The notes under the pieces were generated by a model that was not told the origin of the DNA, ran no database searches, and was given only the letters and a program-made list of their open reading frames with translations. The position numbers and the translations under genes are program-made. Shown here piece by piece: positions 5,079 to 10,335 of a DNA stretch of 10,335 nucleotides. Origin of the DNA: Trueperella sp. (lineage in GTDB: Bacteria; Actinomycetota; Actinomycetes; Actinomycetales; Actinomycetaceae); contig JAAYGH010000329.1 of NCBI GenBank assembly GCA_012727825.1, positions 1 through 10,335 of the forward strand. Direction: 5' to 3'. Each line of letters opens with the position of its first letter. The first letter of the stretch is position 1.

Positions 5079-6986
5079 ATGACATCGCTACGATCAAAAT
5101 TCTGGATCTCGATTATTACCGGTGTACTCATCGTGCTCGCGTTCGTCGCGAAGACTCAGGATGCGCCGGGCCTCGTGTCGGCATTCTTCGTCGTAGCGGC
5201 AATCCTTGCAGGGGTGCCAACGGTCCTAGCCGCATCGCGTGCCCTGCAGGTCAGGGCGTTCAGCATCGATCTGCTCGTGTCCATTGCCGTTATTGGTGCA
5301 CTCATTATTGGTGAATATGAGGAGGCCGCGATCGTTGCGTTCCTCTTCATTTTCGGAGCCTATTTAGAAGCCCGAACCTTAGAGAAGACCCGTCGATCCC
5401 TGCGCACACTCATCGACAGCGCACCGAAAGAGGCAGAGGTTATTCGCGGCGACGAGACGATGACGATTGAGGTTGACGACGTCGTCGTCGGCGATCGCAT
5501 CATCTTGCGCACCGGTAGCCAAGTGCCCGTGGACGGCACGGTCGTCTTTGGACGAGGCTCGATTAACGAGGCAGCCGTCACCGGTGAGCCACTGCCAGTA
5601 TCGAAGGACCTGGATTCACAGGTGTGGTCCGGCACCGTCATCGACGGGGGCTACCTCGAAATGACTGCCGATCGCGTTGGTGAGGACACCACGTTCAATA
5701 AAATCATCGAACTCGTTGAGGAGGCGCAGGATTCCAAGGCGCCAACTCAGAAGTTTCTCGATCGATTCGCCTCGGTCTACACGCCGGGAATTATTGTTGC
5801 GGCAATCATTGCAGGCATCATCACGAGGGATGTCGAGTTTGCTCTGACGCTGCTCGTTATTGCATGCCCTGGCGCTTTGGTCATCTCCACGCCGGTCTCG
5901 CTTGTTGCCGGACTGGGTAACGCATCGCGCCACGGCGCGCTGCTTAAGGGTGGCGACGCGCTCGAGAATCTTGCGAAGATCGATACTCTCGTCATGGATA
6001 AGACTGGAACGATCACGCGCGGAACTCCTGAGGTCACGAGTGTGGTTCCGCTCGGACACGCAACGGTCGAGGGAATCTTACGCCTCGCGGGAGTCGTGGA
6101 GAAGGCATCGGAGCATCCGCTTGGCCGCACCATCGTGGCAGCTGCTGCGGAGATGACGAACATTGATGGCACAGCCACTGATGTGGAGGTCATCAAGGGC
6201 GTTGGCATCGAAGGAGTGGTGGACGGCCACCACGTCGTGGTTGGCTCCGAACGAGCTGTATCCGACATGCCCGCGGACGTTGCGCAACGCGCCGTCGAAC
6301 AGGAACGTGGCGGCAACACCGTATCGTTCGTCGTCGTTGATGGGCAGTTGCATGGAATGATCGCGATTGCAGATGCGGTTAGGCCAGAAGTGGCTGACGC
6401 GATCAGCGCGTTGCGACGGAACGGTATCAAGAAGTTCGTCATGTTGACGGGCGACAACGAGCACACGGCTCGAGCCGTTGCCGACGAGGTGGGGGTCGAC
6501 GAGGTCGAAGCTCAACTTCTGCCGCACGACAAGGTTGCCGCGGTGCGGGAGCTTGTGGAATCTGGCCACAAGGTGGCCATGATCGGCGACGGCGTCAATG
6601 ATGCCCCCGCTATCGCAACCGCCAATCTCGGTATTGCGATGGGTGCAGGCACCGATGTGTCAATGGAAACTGCGGACGTCATCCTGGTTGGAAATCGTTT
6701 CGATCAGCTCGTCCACGCCTTCGGCATAGCGAAGATGACGACGGCGAACATGCGGCAAAATACTGTGATCGCGCTTGGAACGGTCGCACTCCTCATCCTT
6801 GGCGTTCTACTTCGAGTAGTCGGCATGGGCTCGGGAATGCTTGTCCACCAGGCATCCGTTCTTTTGGTCATTTTGAATGCTGCTCGGCTCATCGGGTTCA
6901 CCAGCAAGGATGCGAAAGCCATTGCAGGTCGGCACCGCGAGACGTTCGCCGCGCCCGCCACGTCTCGTGACGTGAGGGTCGGGTAA
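5079..6986 (+). CDS. P1B-type metal-transporting ATPase with atypical CPG motif
   Basis: A 635-residue heavy-metal P-type ATPase, an integral membrane pump driven by ATP. Eight membrane segments are visible (about 8-24, 32-52, 62-78, 82-97, 236-249, 253-275, 562-580, 584-605). Catalytic motifs are intact: TGE (168-170), DKTGT with the phosphorylated Asp307, SEHPLG with His346 (nucleotide binding), TGDN (457-460) and GDGVNDAP (503-510). No N-terminal HMA domain is present; it is supplied by the preceding small gene. The transport site is unusual. Helix 6 has C263-P264-G265 instead of CPC, and the last helix has H590-Q-A-S where zinc pumps have D-T-G and P1B-4 pumps have H-E-G-G. The Lys of zinc pumps is Val569. 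Start ATG at 5079 has only a weak ribosome-binding site, so it is probably coupled to the upstream gene. Substrate metal unknown. Confidence 0.93.
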   Translation: MTSLRSKFWISIITGVLIVLAFVAKTQDAPGLVSAFFVVAAILAGVPTVLAASRALQVRAFSIDLLVSIAVIGALIIGEYEEAAIVAFLFIFGAYLEARTLEKTRRSLRTLIDSAPKEAEVIRGDETMTIEVDDVVVGDRIILRTGSQVPVDGTVVFGRGSINEAAVTGEPLPVSKDLDSQVWSGTVIDGGYLEMTADRVGEDTTFNKIIELVEEAQDSKAPTQKFLDRFASVYTPGIIVAAIIAGIITRDVEFALTLLVIACPGALVISTPVSLVAGLGNASRHGALLKGGDALENLAKIDTLVMDKTGTITRGTPEVTSVVPLGHATVEGILRLAGVVEKASEHPLGRTIVAAAAEMTNIDGTATDVEVIKGVGIEGVVDGHHVVVGSERAVSDMPADVAQRAVEQERGGNTVSFVVVDGQLHGMIAIADAVRPEVADAISALRRNGIKKFVMLTGDNEHTARAVADEVGVDEVEAQLLPHDKVAAVRELVESGHKVAMIGDGVNDAPAIATANLGIAMGAGTDVSMETADVILVGNRFDQLVHAFGIAKMTTANMRQNTVIALGTVALLILGVLLRVVGMGSGMLVHQASVLLVILNAARLIGFTSKDAKAIAGRHRETFAAPATSRDVRVG

Positions 6987-7000
6987 AAAGCGAGAATAGT

Positions 7001-7031
7001 GTGGGGGCCGGTCACGTTGACCGGCCCCCAC
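7001..7031. terminator. Strong hairpin between convergent genes, probable terminator
   Basis: A perfect 14-bp stem GTGGGGGCCGGTCA/TGACCGGCCCCCAC with a CGT loop, 14 nt after the ATPase stop codon. The T-tract on either side is poor (CTTCGTG on the plus strand), so termination may be incomplete or the hairpin may mainly protect the 3' end. The macrodomain gene ends at 7116 on the other strand. Confidence 0.65.
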
Positions 7032-7036
7032 TTCGT

Positions 7037-7084
7037 GTGCCATTGAGACACGGTGCCATTGAGACACGGTGCCATTGACACACG
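7037..7084. repeat. Three tandem copies of a 16-bp repeat
   Basis: GTGCCATTGAGACACG occurs at 7037-7052 and 7053-7068 exactly, and at 7069-7084 with one G-to-C change (ATTGACACACG). ATGCCA then starts a possible decayed fourth copy. The copies follow one another without spacers in the gap between the ATPase hairpin and the end of the macrodomain gene. No neighbouring open frame makes sense of them as coding sequence. Confidence 0.85.
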
Positions 7085-7115
7085 ATGCCAAGAATGAATG
7101 TTCGTCGATTTAGCC

Positions 7116-8021
7116 TTAGTCGACCCAGGTGTTAAGGACGTCAGCGTAGACCAGCGCATCTTTTTCGGCCTGGACCGAGAACACGATGAGATCAAGATTC
7201 TGGCCGTGCGCGTCCATCCACGTATTGACCGCATCAAGGGCGATTTCAGCCGCCTCGCGAATCGGGAACGCGTTATAGCCCGTAGCAATCGCGGGGATTG
7301 CGATCGAACGAATGTCCGAAACCTTTCCTGCGAGCTCAAGTGAGTTCCAATAGCAGTTGTAAAGGGTCTGCCGATCGTGGTCCTCGACCTTGCCGTCCTT
7401 GACGTCTGGACCAACAGTGTGGATCACGTACTTGGCTGGTAGACGATAACCGCGCGTAATTTTAGCGTTGCCCGGAGGTTCCTCGTCAAGGCCCTGCATC
7501 TCCATAATGGTGGCGCAGTCGTTTCTCATCCACGGGCCGGCCTGGGAATGCAGCGCAGCATCGAGGCAACCATGGAGCGGAATACGGCAGCCGGTGAGCG
7601 ATGGAAGCGCAGTATTAACAACGGCATCAATCACCAGCTGGCGCATGTCGCCGCGGTACAGAACTGTCTCCGACGCCTGACTAAAGTCGTTCTGTGGAAG
7701 TAGGTCATGCACGCGGCGAAGGTTCACAGCTTCAACGCGGCCGTGCTCGCCAACTCGGCGATAGAGAAGGGTATTGATCGCACGCGATGCCATCGGGTTC
7801 AGCGCCGCGGGTTCGCGTAAAGTCAGCTCCGCCTCGAGCCAGCGAAACAGGCCGTCGTCGGTCGACAAATGCGCAATCGATGACGTTCCTGTGTAGTGCT
7901 TATCGGGTAGGCCACCAAGGGCGGTCATGAGTAGGTCGTACATGGAACGCGTGTCGTCGGCAGGTGCCGGGAACGGTTCCGAGAGTTTAATGGCGTCCTT
8001 GTATTCAGACAGTGACAGCAT
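7116..8021 (-). CDS. Zinc-type macrodomain protein-ADP-ribose hydrolase, altered NAAN motif
   Basis: A 301-residue protein. The first 115 residues or so form a helical N-terminal part; residues about 118-300 form a macrodomain. The zinc-macro signature G-C-x4-H-G-C is present with C145, H150 and C152, followed by LDAALHSQAG; these bind the active-site zinc in the family. HTVGP (201-205) and IATGYNAFP (245-253) match the other ADP-ribose-binding loops. The family removes ADP-ribose from proteins and is often encoded beside a SirTM-type ADP-ribosyltransferase and a lipoyl carrier protein; none is seen here. The usual N-A-A-N-S before the zinc site is N136-T-A-L139-P-S, so the second Asn is lost. 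The ATG at 8021 with GGAAGG 6 nt upstream is preferred over an in-frame start at 8183, whose extension looks non-coding. Confidence 0.9.
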   Translation of the reverse strand: MLSLSEYKDAIKLSEPFPAPADDTRSMYDLLMTALGGLPDKHYTGTSSIAHLSTDDGLFRWLEAELTLREPAALNPMASRAINTLLYRRVGEHGRVEAVNLRRVHDLLPQNDFSQASETVLYRGDMRQLVIDAVVNTALPSLTGCRIPLHGCLDAALHSQAGPWMRNDCATIMEMQGLDEEPPGNAKITRGYRLPAKYVIHTVGPDVKDGKVEDHDRQTLYNCYWNSLELAGKVSDIRSIAIPAIATGYNAFPIREAAEIALDAVNTWMDAHGQNLDLIVFSVQAEKDALVYADVLNTWVD

Positions 8022-8051
8022 CACAAACCTTCCAGAAGTCGCTAGCTTCGA

Positions 8052-8080
8052 GTTTACCCGACTTCGCGTGATGCAGAAAC
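8052..8080 (-). promoter_or_regulatory. Candidate promoter of the macrodomain gene
   Basis: On the minus strand, TTCTGC and TAAACT are separated by 17 bp, placed about 30 bp before the start codon. The -10 hexamer is identical to the one before tRNA-Leu. The -35 match is weak. Confidence 0.35.
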
Positions 8081-8162
8081 ACCACGGCTCATCCCATATG
8101 CGCCATATGTGAACTAGCCGGAGATTTTTTAGCCCCCAACCACGTGCCGTAAGGTGGATCGC

Positions 8163-8627
8163 ATGACGAATCCAATTGGACACCCCACACCCGGCTTTGA
8201 CCTTGTCATCGCAACCGATGGCTCATGCTCTGGAAACCCTGGCCCCGGCGGATGGGCGTGGGTCGAACAGATGAGCGGTCAAACGAAAGCCGGGGGATCG
8301 GCGTCGACAACGAATAACATCATGGAGCTCACCGCCATGATCTCCGCGCTCGAGTTCGCGGGCCCGGAGGGCGACCTGCTTCTGCGGTCCGATTCGAGCT
8401 ACGTCATCAAGTCGATGACGCAGTGGGCGCCGGGATGGCGGCGTCGCGGGTGGAAGAAAGCTGACGGAAAACCGGTTCTCAACCGTGAACTAATTGAGCG
8501 CATGCTCAACCTCTACGAATCGCGGACGGGGCGCACCGAAGTGGAATGGGTACGCGGGCACAGCGGCGACGCGGCAAATGAGCTCGCCGACACGCTCGCC
8601 GTCGAACAGACCGCGAAATTCGCCTAA
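8163..8627 (+). CDS. rnhA: Ribonuclease HI
   Basis: A 154-residue single-domain RNase HI, the usual length, which cuts the RNA strand of RNA-DNA hybrids in the cytosol during replication and R-loop removal. The four carboxylates are present: D19 in ATDGSCSGNPGPGGW, E55 in NNIMELTA, D77 in LRSDSSYV and D143 in NELADTLA. H133 in RGHSGD corresponds to the catalytic-loop His124 of E. coli. The handle region with WAPGWRRRGWKKADGK is present, so substrate binding should be normal. I chose the ATG at 8163 because AAGGTGG (8151-8157) lies 5 nt before it; an in-frame GTG at 8154 falls inside that ribosome-binding site. Its stop codon overlaps that of the convergent oxidoreductase gene. Confidence 0.95.
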   Translation: MTNPIGHPTPGFDLVIATDGSCSGNPGPGGWAWVEQMSGQTKAGGSASTTNNIMELTAMISALEFAGPEGDLLLRSDSSYVIKSMTQWAPGWRRRGWKKADGKPVLNRELIERMLNLYESRTGRTEVEWVRGHSGDAANELADTLAVEQTAKFA

Positions 8628-9334
8628 GCCTCCGGCGTAGCTATCGGAACTTCCTGCGCCTCGGCATACTTGATCTCCTCAAGCGCGCGGTTAATGGTGT
8701 CTGCGTAAACGTCTGCCGGCTGGGCACCAGAAATTCCGAACTTACCGCCGACGACGAAGAATGGAACACCTCGGATGCCCAAGCTCCGAGCGTCCCGGAT
8801 ATCGCCTCGAACCGCGTTGGCGTGTTCGCCCGATTCGAGTTCGATTTCGACTTGTTCGACGTCCAACCCCATGTCTTCAGCTATCTCTAACAGAGTATCG
8901 GTGTCGGCAACGTTGAGACCTTCGGAAAAGTGGGCCGAGAAGAGCCGCTCGAAGGCCATGGCACCAAGGTTTGCTGCCTCCTCGGCGTCGTTCCCGCGAG
9001 CTTTCGCGGCATAAACCAACTGATGCGCTTGGAACGTGTTGACGTGCTGGGCTTTATCCCAGTTCATCGTCAAACCCTCCTCGGTTGCAATGTGGGTAAC
9101 CTTGTCGATCATCTCTCGCACGGCGTTGGCACCGAGACCCTTCATGGCCCCGAGCGCTTCGTGGTAATGACCCGGCGCGGATGAGGGCGCGTCCGGGTAG
9201 AGCTGGTAGGAATGGTACTCCACGGCAACCCGTGAACCAGATTGCTCAATGCCCTGTTCGAGGCGCTGTTTGGCGATCCAGCACCACGGACAGGCGATGT
9301 CAGACCAAACGTGAATAACAATCTCATGCGTCAT
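8624..9334 (-). CDS. DsbA-family (FrnE-like) thiol oxidoreductase
   Basis: A 236-residue thioredoxin-fold protein of the FrnE/DsbA type. The redox motif C15-P-W-C18 follows the first strand (VWSDIACPWCW), a long helical insertion spans about 50-170, and the cis-proline is in GVPFF (P191). No signal peptide is seen, so it should act in the cytosol, unlike classical DsbA. Family members catalyse thiol-disulfide exchange and are often linked to oxidative stress; some relatives are called 2-hydroxychromene-2-carboxylate isomerase-like. I chose the ATG at 9334 because the fold starts there. It lacks a ribosome-binding site, but TATGCT lies 7 nt upstream, fitting a leaderless message. An in-frame ATG 4 codons earlier is a possible alternative. 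The gene diverges from the oligopeptidase gene. Confidence 0.9.
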   Translation of the reverse strand: MTHEIVIHVWSDIACPWCWIAKQRLEQGIEQSGSRVAVEYHSYQLYPDAPSSAPGHYHEALGAMKGLGANAVREMIDKVTHIATEEGLTMNWDKAQHVNTFQAHQLVYAAKARGNDAEEAANLGAMAFERLFSAHFSEGLNVADTDTLLEIAEDMGLDVEQVEIELESGEHANAVRGDIRDARSLGIRGVPFFVVGGKFGISGAQPADVYADTINRALEEIKYAEAQEVPIATPEA

Positions 9335-9341
9335 GCGAAAT

Positions 9342-9347
9342 AGCATA
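9342..9347 (-). promoter_or_regulatory. -10 element for leaderless oxidoreductase transcript
   Basis: TATGCT on the minus strand ends 7 nt before the ATG at 9334, so transcription would start at or next to the start codon. No clear -35 element is visible. Confidence 0.35.
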
Positions 9348-9414
9348 CCGATGGTTATGGAATTTTTGTTGCGGGCAGCGCAGGGACGGACGTGTGCAGT
9401 GGTGAGCTTGCCCC

Positions 9415-9420
9415 TACAAT
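9415..9420 (+). promoter_or_regulatory. -10 element for leaderless oligopeptidase transcript
   Basis: TACAAT (5 of 6 to TATAAT) ends 6 nt before the ATG at 9427, so the predicted transcription start falls on the A of the start codon. There is no ribosome-binding site and no good -35 element. This fits leaderless transcription, which is common in actinobacteria. Confidence 0.55.
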
Positions 9421-9426
9421 GGTGCA

Positions 9427-10335
9427 ATGACCTCGCTGAATGACGGCGCGCCTCGCGCCCACCAAGTTCCTATCGACCGAACCTTTCACGGCCACACACT
9501 TGTGGACAACTACGAATGGTTCAGGGACATCGACAATCCCGCAGTTATGGAGCATATCGACGCCGAGAACGCCTGGTTTGACCAGCACACGGCCGACCAA
9601 CAGGACCTGCAACGCCACATAGTCGCCGAAATAGCTGCCCGTACGAAGGAAACCGACGTCTCCGTGCCCGTGCGAGAGGGCGAATACTGGTACTGGACCC
9701 GCACGTGGCAGGGCCGCCCGTATGCCGGCCTATTTCGCACGCCACTCAACGGCCAGAGTAAGCAGATTGAAAAGGAACAGGGCACCCAACGCCCGAACCC
9801 CGGCGGCTACGGCGAGACCCTCGTGTTCGACGGCAACTTGCTCGGCGGCGCCGAGGACTACTTCGCCACCGGCTCTTCAGCAGTCTCGCCGAACGGCACG
9901 TACTTTGCGCTCGCGATCGACACCAGCGGCGACGAGCGGTACAAACTGCGGATCCACGACATCGATGGAGGCCTGGTTGTCGACGACGCCGTGGAAGGCA
10001 TCGGCTACGGGCTAGGCTGGCTCGCTGATTCCAGTGGCGTCCTTTATACGCGCACGGACGACGCCTGGCGCCAGAACGAAGTGTGGTTGCACAGGCTCGG
10101 GACGAATCCGGACGAGGACCAACTCATTTTTGAGGAAAGCGATGAGCTCTATAACGTGTCGTTTGACGTCTCCCGCGACGGCGCATGGGTTGTGGTGACG
10201 TCGGAGTCGACTGACACCACCGAGGTACATGTGATCTCGACGTCAAATATCGACGAGCGTTTCGAGGTACGCCAACGCGAGCACGGCGTGTTTTACACGG
10301 TGGAGGTGGCGGGCGAGGAACTGCTCATCGTCCAC
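9427..10335 (+). CDS. ptrB: Oligopeptidase B / prolyl oligopeptidase family S9 (partial, N-terminal part)
   Basis: The frame is open from the ATG at 9427 to the window end, giving 303 residues of a protein usually about 700 long. This is the N-terminal seven-bladed beta-propeller part of an S9A peptidase. It starts with the typical GHTLVDNYEWFRDIDNP (21-37), and further on has EVWLHRLGTNPDEDQLIFEE and YNVSFDVSRDGAWVVVTS, a close match in pattern to E. coli PtrB. The enzyme cuts short peptides, oligopeptidase B after Arg or Lys, in the cytosol. The catalytic Ser-Asp-His domain lies outside the window, so activity and basic-residue preference cannot be checked. No signal peptide is seen. Start choice is supported by the TACAAT element 6 nt upstream and by the family N-terminus. 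Confidence 0.92.
   Translation, partial: MTSLNDGAPRAHQVPIDRTFHGHTLVDNYEWFRDIDNPAVMEHIDAENAWFDQHTADQQDLQRHIVAEIAARTKETDVSVPVREGEYWYWTRTWQGRPYAGLFRTPLNGQSKQIEKEQGTQRPNPGGYGETLVFDGNLLGGAEDYFATGSSAVSPNGTYFALAIDTSGDERYKLRIHDIDGGLVVDDAVEGIGYGLGWLADSSGVLYTRTDDAWRQNEVWLHRLGTNPDEDQLIFEESDELYNVSFDVSRDGAWVVVTSESTDTTEVHVISTSNIDERFEVRQREHGVFYTVEVAGEELLIVH

Noticed and set aside
5777..6466. Long antisense open frame (229 codons) inside the ATPase gene
   Set aside because: It is the shadow of a clear P-type ATPase, has low-complexity Ser/Thr/Pro content, and has no supporting start signal or family resemblance.
7037..7084. Short CRISPR array
   Set aside because: The repeats are only 16 bp, abut directly without spacers, and no cas gene is nearby.
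8095..8109. Two CATATG copies separated by CGC as an operator
   Set aside because: Each copy is a short self-palindrome and the pair has no further symmetry, so chance is a fair explanation.
8022..8183. N-terminal extension of the macrodomain protein to 8183
   Set aside because: The extra 54 residues look non-coding, would run through the rnhA start, and a good ribosome-binding site sits at the ATG at 8021.
9335..9427. N-terminal extension of the FrnE-like protein to 9427
   Set aside because: The extension resembles no part of the family, and the oligopeptidase promoter lies in it.

Overview
The window comes from an actinobacterium of moderate GC content. A fhaA-fhaB-pstP cluster, a DUF3662-FHA protein, apparently leaderless genes and a FrnE-type DsbA protein all point that way. 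The short FhaA and moderate GC suggest the Actinomycetaceae (Trueperella/Arcanobacterium-like), but that placement is inference.

Layout. Positions 1-2453 (minus strand) hold fhaA, fhaB and the PP2C phosphatase pstP. They are joined by 4-bp start/stop overlaps, and pstP runs off the left edge. In related genomes this operon continues into rodA-pbpA-pknA/pknB and controls growth and cell-wall synthesis. A tRNA-Leu(CAG) with its own promoter and terminator follows (2638-2790). Next is a non-coding stretch of about 440 bp with a perfect 16-bp palindrome and a structured 5' leader. It leads to a two-membrane-segment protein of unknown function (3235-3927).

The most interesting region is 4024-6986. 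A Crp/Fnr-type regulator faces away from a small HMA metal-binding protein and a P1B-type metal ATPase. The spacer between them holds a near-consensus FNR box (TTGAT-N4-GTCAA) placed as for a class II activated promoter of the metal genes. The regulator keeps the FNR DNA-recognition residues (E199, S202, R203) but has only two cysteines, C13 and C111. That fits a dithiol/disulfide sensor of the lactic-acid-bacterial FLP kind better than an Fe-S cluster. The ATPase has CPG where CPC is usual and HQAS where HEGG or DTG would be expected in the last membrane helix, so its metal cannot be assigned. Together these look like a redox-controlled metal-homeostasis module.

After a hairpin and three 16-bp tandem repeats come four genes: a zinc-type macrodomain ADP-ribosyl hydrolase with an altered NAAN motif (7116-8021, minus), RNase HI (8163-8627, plus), a FrnE-like DsbA oxidoreductase (8624-9334, minus), and the N-terminal part of oligopeptidase B (from 9427, plus, cut by the window end). 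The last two diverge, and both appear to be leaderless. No mobile element, CRISPR array or rRNA was seen.
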